64,000 nt of DNA, taken from Udaeobacter sp963725505 (GTDB lineage: Bacteria; Verrucomicrobiota; Verrucomicrobiia; Chthoniobacterales; UBA10450). Below the pieces are notes generated by a model, which was not told the DNA's origin, searched no databases, and was given only the letters and a program-made list of their open reading frames with translations. Both the position numbers and the translations under genes were made by a program. The stretch is taken from contig CAVRYN010000013.1 in NCBI GenBank assembly GCA_963725505.1, positions 70,301 through 134,300 on the forward strand, read 5' to 3'. Position 1 is the stretch's first letter. Every line of letters starts with the position of its first letter. Below are positions 47,521 through 56,745 of the stretch, one piece after another.

Positions 47521-49139
47521 CTATTTGGAAGAAGTTCGGGATCTTCCAGTTGAAATTCGCGGAGCGCTATCGTCAGCGCTTTTTGGTTTTCCTTCGGCGT
47601 CCACGCCGCTGCCGGTGTAATAGGTTTTCGTTTTTGTCGCGCGCGGCGCGAGGTCAGCGAACATCTCGTGGTAGGTGCTTTGCGCGCCGGTCGCTCGGTC
47701 AAATTCAGCGAGAGAAGAATTGTATCCGAAGAGTGCTTGTAAGCGCGTGGATTGCGCGGTGAGCAATTGCACTTGGGCGTTGAGCACATCCAGTTGCACT
47801 CCCGCGCCGGCGTCCAGGCGCGCCTTGGCCAGGCGCAAGGCTTCCTCGGCCTGCTCGACGTTTTTCTCCTGACTCTTAATCAGCTCGCGGTTCTGCTGCA
47901 AATTTGAATACGCGGTCTGGATTTCCAACTCCACCTGCCGGACGTCATCGTCGTACGTGTTCTTGGCTTCAAAAAGCAAGGCCCGCTGTTGAATGACCTG
48001 ACCAGCGATCGCGCCGCTGTCCCAGATTGGCAAACTGCCCTGTACCTGCGCGGTCCAACCTTTGGAAATATCGTGCCAACTTGAATTCGTGGGCGAGCTG
48101 ACCCATTCGCCGCCGCCGGTGGTGGTGATAGTTGGCAGCCACTGACCCGCTGCTGCGCGTACTTGCTCTTTTTGGTTGAGCACATTTGCCCGCGCCTGTT
48201 TCAGAAATGGGCGGCGCTGTTTGCCCAACTCGATCGCGTCGGCGAGCGCGATGGTGCGTGGCGTGTACGGCATTTCACCGACTACCTCCAACGGTGGATT
48301 ATCGCCAAGTCGCCGCTGGAAATCGAGGCCCAGGGTCTTGGACAGAGTAAGCTTCGAAATTCGATAGTTGTTCTGTGCGGTGATCAGTTGCGGAAGCTGA
48401 TTGTAGAGGGCGACTTCCGCTTGCAAAACGTTGAAGCGCGGAACAGTTCCCGCTTCAAAACGATTTTGCTGATCCTTCAATTGCTGTTCCAGCAAATTCA
48501 CGGATTGCTGCTGCACGTCAATGAGCTCTCGATTGACCACTACCTGGTAGAACTGTGTTTTTACGGTCGCGATGAGTTGATCCAAAATGTTCTTGAACGC
48601 GAAATAGGCGCTGTCTCGCTGAAAAAAGGTGCCTCGGATCTGCGGCCAGCTTGTGCCGTTAAAAATCAGCTGGGTGCCCAGCACGCTGATGGCATAGGAG
48701 ACATCGCTCGACTGCACATTCTGAATCGGTGTCGCGGACGGGGCGGCTAGCGGCGTCTGGACATCCCTGACTTGCGACGGCGGCGACTCCAGAAAAGATG
48801 CGGCCCCGCTCGCACCTCGTCGGCTCTCCGGTTGTCCTACTCGGTCGTTCCAAATATCCGGGCGCCTATCAGGTTCGGATCGGTCCAATCATAATTTGCC
48901 CGTGCCGTGACCTGCGGCAGGACCTGTGCACGGACCTGAATGACTACACCTTTGGTCCGCTTGATCTCTTGTTCCGCGTTCAGAAGGGTAGGATTCTGTT
49001 GCAGCGCCGTAAGGATCGCCTGGCCCAGAGTAAAAGTGGGGACCTTCTGCGCGGAAGATGTTCCGTTGCCGCCAAAACTCGGCTGATCTAGAATGCTGAA
49101 CGCTACAAAAATCCCCAAGGGAAGGAAAAATTTTCTCAT
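47521..49139 (-). CDS. TolC-family outer-membrane efflux protein (one frameshift)
   Basis: ATG 49139 gives a signal peptide (FFLPLGIFVAFSILDQPSFG) and FTLGQAILTALQQNPTLLNA, then VVIQVRAQVLPQVTARANYD. After GARIFG the frame stops. One base over (near 48850) it continues NDRVGQPESRRG and runs through VNLLEQQLKDQQNRFEAGTV, a periplasmic coiled coil, to LDVLNAQVQLLTAQSTRLQA. The two halves are the internally duplicated TolC fold, about 540 residues. It forms an outer-membrane exit duct for efflux or secretion pumps. A MarR regulator lies 81 bases upstream, but no pump genes adjoin. Confidence 0.85.
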
Positions 49140-49220
49140 AGACGTTTAGCGGTTAGATGCGCGAAAGCCGGTGTCCGGATTCAACGCAGTCTCATAGCAT
49201 CGCCGCCAAACAAATGGAAA

Positions 49221-49733
49221 TCATTTCGACTGGCAGTAATCGTAAATTTTACTGTAAATCTGCAGCCAGGCCTTCTGTTCGTCGGGCGTGAGGTGGTTCA
49301 GTATTTTCATCAGATTCCCCACCATTTCCTCGCGAATCCGGCGCACCAGGGCCGAGCCTTTCGGCGTGATGCAGACCATCACTTTGCGGCGATCATCCCG
49401 CGCAACCGAGCGCACCACGTAGCCAAGATTCTCCAGGCGCGCCACCAGACCGCTCGCCGCCGCGGTGGTGTGCCCCATCTTCTGCGCAATCGCAGACATG
49501 GTGAGCACTTCCTTGCGATCGAGATAAGCCAGAAGAAAAAATTGGGGGAATGAAACATTCCCCGGTGCGAGTTCCTTGCACAGACGCAGTACAAAACAGC
49601 GCTGCATTTCCAATACGATGTGAGAAAGCCGTTCCGCATCCGCACGAACTTGGTCGGTCGGACTTCGTGCAAACTCGGTGACGGTTTCCGTACTCAAGGC
49701 GATAAAGCTAAAAATGCGCGCATGTCCTGTCAA
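49221..49733 (-). CDS. MarR-family transcriptional regulator
   Basis: 170 residues. Winged helix with FFLLAYLDRKEVLTMSAIAQ, KMGHTTAAASGLVARLENLG as recognition helix region and VVRSVARDDRRKVMVCITPK as the wing. Dimer helices lie at both ends. Such regulators often repress the efflux genes beside them and respond to phenolic or drug-like ligands; here the adjacent tolC homologue is the likely target (inference). Confidence 0.9.
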   Translation of the reverse strand: MTGHARIFSFIALSTETVTEFARSPTDQVRADAERLSHIVLEMQRCFVLRLCKELAPGNVSFPQFFLLAYLDRKEVLTMSAIAQKMGHTTAAASGLVARLENLGYVVRSVARDDRRKVMVCITPKGSALVRRIREEMVGNLMKILNHLTPDEQKAWLQIYSKIYDYCQSK

Positions 49734-49756
49734 ACCGGGCCGGCGACGCGAACGGG

Positions 49757-50938
49757 CTAATCCCAGATTTGAACCTCGCCAATTTCACCGGCCTTCAACG
49801 ACTGGCCGATGCCGAGCCGCAATAGTGCATTTGATTGGCTCAAACCAAACAGCGCATGCGATTCCTGGCGACCCACCGGAGTAAATCGTCCATGTTCGAG
49901 TTTCCCGCGAATGTAATGCGCTCGATCGCTATCGTTCGTGAGATCGACGGTCAACTTTGCCGGCATCTGCAGGAGATCGAGATCGGTTGCGCCCATCATT
50001 TTCAAAATTGCAGGCCGCACGAATTGCAAAAACGTGACAAAAGCCGACACCGGATTCCCCGGCAAACCAAACACGGCGCACTTGTCGATATTGCCAAACA
50101 GGAACGGCTTGCCCGGCTTGATCGCCACGCGCCAGATGTCGATCTGCGCTCCGAGGTCGCGCAACGCATCCTTCGCAAAGTCGTGCTCCCCCACAGAAAC
50201 ACCGCCGCTGATAATGAGAATGTGATTTTCGCTTCCGCGCTTGATCGCTTCGATCAACGATTCGCGTTCGTCGCGACAATGTTCTACCAATTTTACGATC
50301 GCCTGGCAGCGTTGCAGCAACGCGCCAAGCAACGGCGAATTGCTGTCATAGATCTGCCCAACCTTAATTTTCTTGCCCGGTTTCACCAGCTCGTCACCGG
50401 TTGAAATGATTGCCGCGTTCACTTCGCCGCCGACAGTCACTTCGTCGAAACCTTGAGAAGCCAGTAGAGCAGCCGTTGCGGCGCGAATTCGCTCGCCCTT
50501 CACCAGTATCCGCTGTCCCTCCGCCAGATCGCAACCGCGCCGCCTAATGAATTCGCCAGCTTCGACGTCTGTATTGATGACAATCTCATCGCTGTCACGG
50601 GTCACGTCTTCCTGCATGACGACGGCATCTGCGCCAGCAGGCACCGGCGCGCCGGTAAAGATTCGAACCGCTTCACCTGGAGAAATCTGGAGACGCCGAT
50701 CAGGACCGGCCGGCTGTTCCCCAGCGACACGCAATCGTTCGCCTTTTCTGCAAGAACTCGCCACCACCGCGTAGCCATCCATTGCGGAATTGTCGAAGTT
50801 TGGCAGCGGCAGCCGCGCGAGATGATCTTCGGCTGCGAAAAAATCCAGCGATTTTGAGATCGACAATTTTCGCGCCGGCAAAGGCCGAACCGCCTCGAGA
50901 ATCTTCTTTCGCGCTTCTTCTTCGCTGATCACGGCCAA
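49757..50938 (-). CDS. moeA: Molybdopterin molybdenumtransferase
   Basis: 393 residues; TTG 50938 or GTG 50932 start. It inserts molybdate into MPT-AMP. Seen: LPNFDNSAMDGYAVVA (MoeA domain I), RIFTGAPVPAGADAVVMQED, IISTGDELVKPG, YDSNSPLLGALLQ, ISGGVSVGEHDFAKDAL (MoCF signature) and FGLPGNPVSAFVTFLQFVRP. Length normal; no fused MoaB or PBP-like domain. No other moco gene in view. Confidence 0.95.
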   Translation of the reverse strand: MAVISEEEARKKILEAVRPLPARKLSISKSLDFFAAEDHLARLPLPNFDNSAMDGYAVVASSCRKGERLRVAGEQPAGPDRRLQISPGEAVRIFTGAPVPAGADAVVMQEDVTRDSDEIVINTDVEAGEFIRRRGCDLAEGQRILVKGERIRAATAALLASQGFDEVTVGGEVNAAIISTGDELVKPGKKIKVGQIYDSNSPLLGALLQRCQAIVKLVEHCRDERESLIEAIKRGSENHILIISGGVSVGEHDFAKDALRDLGAQIDIWRVAIKPGKPFLFGNIDKCAVFGLPGNPVSAFVTFLQFVRPAILKMMGATDLDLLQMPAKLTVDLTNDSDRAHYIRGKLEHGRFTPVGRQESHALFGLSQSNALLRLGIGQSLKAGEIGEVQIWD

Positions 50939-50992
50939 TCATTTCAATTAGCAATCGGCAATTGGCAACTCCTGATAATCATGACAAACCCT

Positions 50993-51044
50993 GTAGCCAC
51001 GTCCCTGTGGGACGTGCGCACGGCGCACAGCGCCGTGGCTACAT
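50993..51044. repeat. TGTAGCCAC...GTGGCTACA palindromic repeat
   Basis: TGTAGCCACGTCCCTGTGGG faces GCACAGCGCCGTGGCTACA. Related pieces lie at 11402-11440, 13345-13360, 16085-16110 and inside pgeF near 47130. Confidence 0.75.
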
Positions 51045-51075
51045 CTCTTCGGCAGCACACGAAAGGAGGTCGCTG

Positions 51076-51105
51076 TTGGCAATCGACAATTCTTCGCGAT
51101 ATTCT
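51076..51105 (+). promoter_or_regulatory. Promoter of tRNA-Ser
   Basis: TTGGCA, 18-bp spacer, TATTCT, ending 11 bases before the tRNA. Confidence 0.45.
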
Positions 51106-51116
51106 CGCTTGTTTTT

Positions 51117-51204
51117 GGTGAGGTGGCTGAGTGGTCGAAAGCAGCGCTTTGCTAAAGCGCCGTAGCCCAAAAGGCTACCGAGGGTTCGAATCCCTCCCTC
51201 ACCG
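51117..51204 (+). tRNA. tRNA-Ser (anticodon GCU)
   Basis: The acceptor stem GGTGAGG pairs with CCTCACC. The anticodon loop CTTTGCTAAAG gives GCT. The long variable arm (CGTAGCCCAAAAGGCTACCG) is typical of serine tRNAs, and the T arm GAGGGTTCGAATCCCTC is intact. The discriminator base is G; no CCA is encoded. A hairpin CGTTTTGC/GCAAAACG (51204-51224) follows as terminator. Confidence 0.97.
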
Positions 51205-51607
51205 CGTTTTGCGCCTAGCAAAACGCGAGAGGGAAATCCACAAGCGGGCACACTATCGGATGCACTAGCGGGAGCATAATCCCTCCCTCACCGTTCCTCT
51301 CGTAAATGGAAGCTAAGCGGCGCAATGCATAACAGTTTCCCATAATTTCACCTTCAAGGATAATGCTGTTCAGCGTTGTCCGTTGAAGTCGGTGTGGGCA
51401 GAGCGAGAGTACGCCGATGCGATTCAACTCAGCGGTTTTGGTTTGCAAATCTGAGCCTGCTTTTTTGCGGCGCCCTTGCCGTGCGATTTGTGCTCTTGCG
51501 CGCGAAAACAAGACCGCAGGAATCGAACTGCCGATACGAAAAACGTGACTGAAAGTCGTGGAGCCACCGATGGACAGCGGATCACAGCTTGTCAGGAGAA
51601 AGGGCTT

Positions 51608-52861
51608 ATGAACATTGCCGGACTTCGTTCGATTGGCTTGGCAATTCTGCTTGTTTTGCTCGCGGGAGCTAGCTGCAATCGGCCTAAAGAAGCGTCGTCA
51701 GAGTCGAGCGCCGCGACGACACCCCACGGCATTCGCGCGCGCATTACTGGGCACGCGCCAGATGCATTCTACGATCCGCCCTCGGACCTGCCTCACCAGC
51801 CTGGCGCGTTACTGCGGAGCGAGCCGCTCAAAGACGCGATACTGCCAGCCGGCATGCGCGGCTGGCGCATCCTTTATACAACCACTGTGGACGACAACAC
51901 GCCAGCGACGGCGGTCGCGACCGTGTTCGCGTCGACCGATCCTCCCGCAGGCCCACGTCCTGTCATAGCGTGGGAGCACGCCACGACGGGCCTGCTGCAG
52001 AAATGCATGCCGTCGCTTGTGTCGGCGCCAGCCGAGGGCATCCCCGGGTGCGACCGGATCGCGATGGCTGGCTGGGTCGTGGTCGCGACAGATTACTCCT
52101 TCGCGGAGAAGGGTGGCCCGCATCCGTACCTGATCGGCGAAGGCGAAGCGCGTGCGGCGCTTGATTCGGTTCGTGCCGCGCGGCTGATGTCCGAGGTTAC
52201 GCTCGACAAACGCATGGTGGTGTGGGGTCACTCGCAGGGGGGGCACGCGGCGCTTTGGACCGGCATTATCGGGCCACGCTACGCGCCAGACCTCGAAATC
52301 CTCGGCGTCGCGGCAATCGCACCGGCCGCGAACATTAAGCACATCCTCGCGATGAACGTCGCGGTGGACAAGCGGTTTGGACCGTATCTCGCGCTGTCGT
52401 ACAGCCGATTCTACCCTGACATCACATTCGAGCAAGCGCTTCGGCCCGAGGCGCTCGATGCTGCGCGTCAGATAGTAAACTTATGCGACTTCGTCCCACC
52501 CGAAGACCCGGAACGCATCGAGGCACTCGCGGCGACGTTCGACGGTCCAGCATTGGCGACGAGTTCGAACAAAGCGCTTCAAGCTCGGCTTGAGCAGAAC
52601 ACGGCGGACGGCCTGATAAAGGCTCCCGTCGTAATCGCGCAAGGCCTCTCGGACAACGTCGTGCCGCCGTCTGCCACCGACGCGTATGTCGAAGAGCGCT
52701 GCTCTGCTGGTCAACGACTCGAGTATTGGACATTCGCGGGGCGCGACCACTTCACGATTGCCCAGTCCGGTGCGCCGTTCGAGGAGCTGCTCATCAGATG
52801 GACGATGGCGCGTTTCGCGAATGAGCCGCCAGCGAGCGGTTGCGTCCGCAAGTCTTTCTGA
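51608..52861 (+). CDS. Secreted lipase/esterase-like lipoprotein
   Basis: 417 residues from ATG 51608, with AGGAG 8-9 bases upstream. The lipoprotein signal LILLVFLL-type stretch ends at Cys in LLAGASCNRP. The alpha/beta-hydrolase fold resembles secretory (LIP-type) lipases: RILYTTTVDDNTPATAVATV, the nucleophile elbow VVWGHSQGGHAALW (Ser), a likely acid in GLSDNVVPP (Asp) and His in FAGRDHFTIAQ. Probably anchored in the envelope and acting on esters or lipids; substrate unknown. GC-rich codon use differs somewhat from neighbours, in line with an acquired region. Confidence 0.85.
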   Translation: MNIAGLRSIGLAILLVLLAGASCNRPKEASSESSAATTPHGIRARITGHAPDAFYDPPSDLPHQPGALLRSEPLKDAILPAGMRGWRILYTTTVDDNTPATAVATVFASTDPPAGPRPVIAWEHATTGLLQKCMPSLVSAPAEGIPGCDRIAMAGWVVVATDYSFAEKGGPHPYLIGEGEARAALDSVRAARLMSEVTLDKRMVVWGHSQGGHAALWTGIIGPRYAPDLEILGVAAIAPAANIKHILAMNVAVDKRFGPYLALSYSRFYPDITFEQALRPEALDAARQIVNLCDFVPPEDPERIEALAATFDGPALATSSNKALQARLEQNTADGLIKAPVVIAQGLSDNVVPPSATDAYVEERCSAGQRLEYWTFAGRDHFTIAQSGAPFEELLIRWTMARFANEPPASGCVRKSF

Positions 52862-52921
52862 TTGTCGCGTGGGCTTGAAAGCCGCCCGGCTGTTTGCTCA
52901 ATCTCAATTTTCGTTAGCCAG

Positions 52922-54493
52922 TTACTTTGATCTGATAGCTGTCGAGGGCCAGTATTCACTCGTAGCAGGTGACAAATGTTGGATTTGAAACGATGAACCG
53001 TTTCCCGCGCCACGCTGTTTCATTTGTTTAACCGCCGACGCTAGTTTTGCCAAACCTTGTTCGATTTGCGCTTGCGACCAGGCCGCGAATCCAAAAACGA
53101 ATGCCGGATTTAGCTGCGCTTTGATGCAGAAGAAAGAAAGAGGCCGTGGCCAAACGCCGGTTTGCTCACGAGCACGCATGAATAACGGTAAATCTTCCCT
53201 GCATCGCAGCCAGGCTATGAAGTGCAAACCGGCCGGCGTTACTTCCAGATCGAAATAGTCGCCCAGCCATTTTTGGAATTGTTCGATAAAGAATACGCGT
53301 CGCTGGGCGTAGAGTTCGCGCATCCGTTTCACGTGACTGAGGAAAAATCCTTCGGTGATGAAACGCGCCAGGGTAGCTTGATCAATCGCTGGGGAGTGCT
53401 GGTCCATGACCGCGCGAACCTTGACGAGGATGTCGACAAGTTGTGGCGGTGCGACCAGAAAAGCGAGACGCAGCGATGGGTAAAGGATCTTGCTCATAGT
53501 GCCGCCATAAATCACCCGGCCGGAGTGGTCCAAACCTTGAAGACATGGCAGCGGCGGCCCATCGAAACGAAACTCGGAATTATAATCATCCTCCAGGATG
53601 TAGCCGTCGCGCGACTCTGCGAACTCGATCAGAGCTTTCCGCCGCTTCAGGCTCATCGTCACACCGAGGGGAAACTGGTGCGACGGTGCGACGAAAATGA
53701 GTCTGGGAGAATTTTGCCGTGAGCACTTCCCGATCACCAGACCCTCACGATCGATCGGGCGCGGGACTATTTTGGCCCCAACAAAAGCGAGGACATTACG
53801 TGCCTGATGGAAGCCGGGATCTTCGATCCATGCTACTTCACCCTCATTGATTAACGCGAGCGCGCACGCCAGCATCGCCTGCTGCATGCCGCCCACGACT
53901 ACAATTTGGTCGGGATGACAATTGGCGCCGCGGAAGTCGCACAAGTAAGCAGCGATCGCCTTCCGCAGTTCGATCTCGCCACGGCTCGAGGCATAACGCA
54001 ATAGGTGCGCTCCCTTTTTTGCCAAAACCTGCTCGCGCAAGCGTTCCCAAACAGCAATCGGGAATTCATCCACGGCCGGCAACCCCGCGACGAATGTGAC
54101 GCTCGGCGGGCCGCCCACGCCGACATCGAGTTGTCGGCCCCTGCGAAAATCGGTCATTCTGGTCACTCGTCGGGCGACACGCGGGGAATGCTCGGTGCGC
54201 GCGGTCGTCGCCGGCCTGGCAGCCTTCAGAAAAGTTGCCGGTAAATGATCGGCGACAAAGATACCAGACCGTTTCCGAGCTTGAAGATAGCCCTCTGCAA
54301 GCAGCTTTGAGAACGCCTGGTTTACGGTCGGTCTCGAAATCCCAAGAGTTGCAGCGAGAACTCGTGAGGAAGGCACACGGGAAGCGCTTGAATCAAAACT
54401 GCCGCTCTCAAGTTCTTCTCGTATTTGACGATATAGTTGTTGGTAAAGCGGCTCGGACGACGCACGATCCAGCCGCACCATTTCGAACGACAT
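52922..54493 (-). CDS. MocR/PdxR-type regulator (GntR DNA-binding plus aminotransferase domain)
   Basis: 523 residues from ATG 54493 (MSFEMVRLDRASSEPLYQQL). Winged helix 10-75: RVPSSRVLAATLGISRPTVN and QAFSKLLAEGYLQARKRSGI. The type I aminotransferase-like domain follows: VVVGGMQQAMLACALALI, EDDYNSEFRFDGPPLPCLQG and the PLP Lys in VIYGGTMSKILYPSLRLAFL. Family members sense PLP or amino-acid adducts and regulate vitamin B6 or GABA/taurine genes. The last 45 residues (Gln/Gly/Ser-rich) are an unusual tail. It is divergent from the HAF-repeat gene, which could be its target. Confidence 0.9.
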   Translation of the reverse strand: MSFEMVRLDRASSEPLYQQLYRQIREELESGSFDSSASRVPSSRVLAATLGISRPTVNQAFSKLLAEGYLQARKRSGIFVADHLPATFLKAARPATTARTEHSPRVARRVTRMTDFRRGRQLDVGVGGPPSVTFVAGLPAVDEFPIAVWERLREQVLAKKGAHLLRYASSRGEIELRKAIAAYLCDFRGANCHPDQIVVVGGMQQAMLACALALINEGEVAWIEDPGFHQARNVLAFVGAKIVPRPIDREGLVIGKCSRQNSPRLIFVAPSHQFPLGVTMSLKRRKALIEFAESRDGYILEDDYNSEFRFDGPPLPCLQGLDHSGRVIYGGTMSKILYPSLRLAFLVAPPQLVDILVKVRAVMDQHSPAIDQATLARFITEGFFLSHVKRMRELYAQRRVFFIEQFQKWLGDYFDLEVTPAGLHFIAWLRCREDLPLFMRAREQTGVWPRPLSFFCIKAQLNPAFVFGFAAWSQAQIEQGLAKLASAVKQMKQRGAGNGSSFQIQHLSPATSEYWPSTAIRSK

Positions 54494-54696
54494 GATTAAC
54501 CGACGCCGGCGCTGCTTTGGGACCGATGAGACTGTGCGCCCGTAGATCGCGCCATTCATTTTCACGACGCGACTTTCGCATCCAGAGAATGCTTTCTCAA
54601 GAGATGCTGCGTAACTCAAAGCCTTGGTTCCCGCGACAAGCGAAACTGGTCAGCCTTTTTTGCGCGATCTGGTTATTGCCAGCCTCTTTCCAATGA

Positions 54697-55881
54697 ATGA
54701 CAAAGCGAATTATGAAAAATACTTATTCTTCACTGTTGCGTGGCATTCGGGGCGTACTCCTGGTCGTACTTTGCACGTTGGGCTTGGGCCTTTCCGTGAA
54801 TGCTGGCGGAGGGAACACGACCATCACCACGTTCGATGCACCGGGCGCGGGCACAGCGGCAAGCCAGGGCACCATCGCTTTTGCCATTAACCCTTCAGGG
54901 GCAATTACGGGATTCACCCGGGACACCAACAACGCCCGGCACGGCTTTCTGCGCGCACACGACGGCACCTTTACCATCTTCGATGATCCGGCCGCGGGCA
55001 CTTGTTCAGTATCCTGTGGAAACATCGGGAACGGCCAGGGTACGCGTGCATACGCCATCAACCCATCTGGGCAGATCGTGGGATTTTACACCGACAATAG
55101 CGCCCGATGTCACGGCTACGTGCGTGCTGCTAACGGCACGTTCACCCAGATCGATGCTCCGGACGCGGGCACAGGACCTTTTCCCCAGGGGACCTTCCCC
55201 TCAAACATCACTCCAATGGGCATTAACCCGGCAGGCGCGATCATCGGATTCTACGTCGACGCGAGCTCAGTGCAGCACGGCTTCGTGCGCTCTCCTAACG
55301 GCATCATCACCGAGTTCGATCCCGCGGGCTCCGTATTCACCGACCCCAACGCTATCGATCAGACGGGCGCGATCACAGGATTCTACTTTGACGCAAACTT
55401 CGTGGGTCACGGCTTTCTGCGCACTCCCAACGGCACCATCACGTCGTTCGATGCCCCGGGCGCCGACCATACCCCGGGCAGCTTCAACGGCACATTCGGC
55501 GTAGGTCTCACTCCGAACGGCGAGATCGAAGGAGTCGACGTCGACGTAAACGGTGTGCTTCACGGCTTCGTGCGGTCTACCGCTGGCACCTTCACCACGT
55601 ACGATGCCCCGGGCGCGGGCACAGGGGCAGGCCAGGGCACCCTCCCTGAAAGCAACAACACCCCGGGGGCGATCACGGGACAGTACATCGACGGAAACTT
55701 CGTGAATCACGCCTTCGTGCGGTCTAATCATGGCACCTTCAGCACGTTCGATGTTCCGGGCACGGGCACCGGCGCTGGCCAGGGCACCATCCCCGTGGAC
55801 AACAACAACCCAGGAGCAATCACGGGAGAGGCTATTGACGGGGGCGACGTAATACACGGCTTCCTCGTGAAAGGCTTGTAA
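54697..55881 (+). CDS. Secreted HAF-repeat protein, copy 1
   Basis: 394 residues with a signal peptide (LLVVLCTLGLGLSVNAG). The rest is seven or eight repeats of about 45 residues, each with ITTFDAPGAGT..QGT, INPxGxITGFY and HGFLR. This matches the extracellular HAF family (TIGR02913) and probably folds as a beta-propeller. Examples: AINPSGAITGFTRDTNNARH and HGFLRTPNGTITSFDAPGAD. No anchor or catalytic motif. A close paralogue lies at 56746 just beyond the island boundary. A strong terminator follows. Confidence 0.85.
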   Translation: MTKRIMKNTYSSLLRGIRGVLLVVLCTLGLGLSVNAGGGNTTITTFDAPGAGTAASQGTIAFAINPSGAITGFTRDTNNARHGFLRAHDGTFTIFDDPAAGTCSVSCGNIGNGQGTRAYAINPSGQIVGFYTDNSARCHGYVRAANGTFTQIDAPDAGTGPFPQGTFPSNITPMGINPAGAIIGFYVDASSVQHGFVRSPNGIITEFDPAGSVFTDPNAIDQTGAITGFYFDANFVGHGFLRTPNGTITSFDAPGADHTPGSFNGTFGVGLTPNGEIEGVDVDVNGVLHGFVRSTAGTFTTYDAPGAGTGAGQGTLPESNNTPGAITGQYIDGNFVNHAFVRSNHGTFSTFDVPGTGTGAGQGTIPVDNNNPGAITGEAIDGGDVIHGFLVKGL

Positions 55882-55965
55882 TCCTACCTGGAAGTGGACA
55901 AACCTGCACCGCGAGTAAGTCGCCAACAAATCAGCAAAGCCTAACAAGCAGCAGCATTTTACAGT

Positions 55966-56002
55966 AAGCCGTCACGTTTCACCGCGTGGCGGCTTTTGTT
56001 TT
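55966..56002 (+). terminator. Rho-independent terminator after HAF copy 1
   Basis: Stem AAGCCGTCACG (55966-55976) with CGTGGCGGCTT (55985-55995), followed by TTGTTTTG. Confidence 0.8.
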
Positions 56003-56045
56003 GCCCTGTGGAGTCGCCATTCGCCGCGGTTTCCGGCCTGCTAAC

Positions 56046-56365
56046 CGTATCATGCAACGCGCCGCTCATGGCTGCGATAATGTCGTGATAAGCATCTGGG
56101 ACTCGAGCGCTGACGCGATCTTAGTATCTGCACCGGACGGAACTGAGAGCACGTTTCCTACTGACCTCAGTAACCCCCGGGGAATAGCTTTTGACCCTTC
56201 GGGCGACCTTCTTGTGTCCGAACTAAAAGGATTATCAGCCCCAGGCGATATTCTGAAATTCTCAACGAACGGCAGCCAGACGGTCTTCGCCTCTGGCATC
56301 GGGCAGCCCCAGATAATGGTGGTCCGAAGTTCCCAGGGTTCCGCGGTGGCCCGATGCCATGACAC
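56046..56365 (+). pseudogene. Truncated beta-propeller (NHL/SMP-30-like) fragment
   Basis: A frame without a clear start reads ADAILVSAPDGTESTFPTDL, SNPRGIAFDPSGDLLVSELK and PGDILKFSTNGSQTVFASGI, two or three blades of an NHL-type propeller. It then loses homology and meets the tRNA-end repeat at 56366. It was probably cut by integration or excision at that site. Confidence 0.55.
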
Positions 56366-56401
56366 GAGGGTTTCGAATCCCTCCCTCACCGTTTCTTCTC
56401 T

Positions 56402-56554
56402 TTCGTCTTAGACGGGACGCTCGACAAGCGATTATGGCGCGAATATGAGCGGACACTCGCAGACACCGTAGCGTACCCAGGATTCCAAACGTGGTGGGCC
56501 GCACGAAAGCACTGGCTTACCGTTCAACGGATAGAGCTGAGGAACGCTATTTAA
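56402..56554 (+). pseudogene. C-terminal fragment of a conserved hypothetical protein
   Basis: Directly beyond the right attachment repeat an open frame reads LDGTLDKRLWREYERTLADT and VAYPGFQTWWAARKHWLTVQ, ending at 56554. The Trp/Arg pattern is protein-like and resembles short hypothetical proteins of soil bacteria, but I can name no family. The upstream part is missing, as expected if the island split the gene. Confidence 0.4.
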
Positions 56555-56745
56555 ATTGGCAGTCCCGCCAGCCCTCGCACCAGGCAATAAAACGTTCTCA
56601 GTGACCTCAAAGTACTCGGGCCGATGTTTTGAATTTGGTTTTTCCGGGATCGGATGAGCCGTTTTCCAGCCCGTTATTGCATTACGGGGTGCGGGACAAT
56701 TTTAACCCGCAAAACAACAATACTCAGAAAAACACACATCAATCC

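Larger units (their letters stand above)
51180..56391. mobile_element. Genomic island in the tRNA-Ser 3' end (no integrase)
   Basis: The last 25 bases of the tRNA (GAGGGTTCGAATCCCTCCCTCACCG at 51180-51204) recur at 56366-56391 with one extra T. A shorter copy (AATCCCTCCCTCACCG) lies at 51278-51293. Such tRNA-end repeats are the classic attachment sites of integrative elements. The 5.2 kb between carries a lipase-like lipoprotein, a MocR regulator, a HAF-repeat protein and a cut-off propeller gene; none is an integrase, so it is probably a decayed or integrase-less island, with two tandem events suggested by the middle copy. 51205-51607 holds no gene apart from these sites. Confidence 0.65.

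Noticed and set aside
49150..49160. GTTAGATG upstream of tolC as a third attC end
   Set aside because: There is no matching RYYYAAC partner with paired arms within 150 bp.
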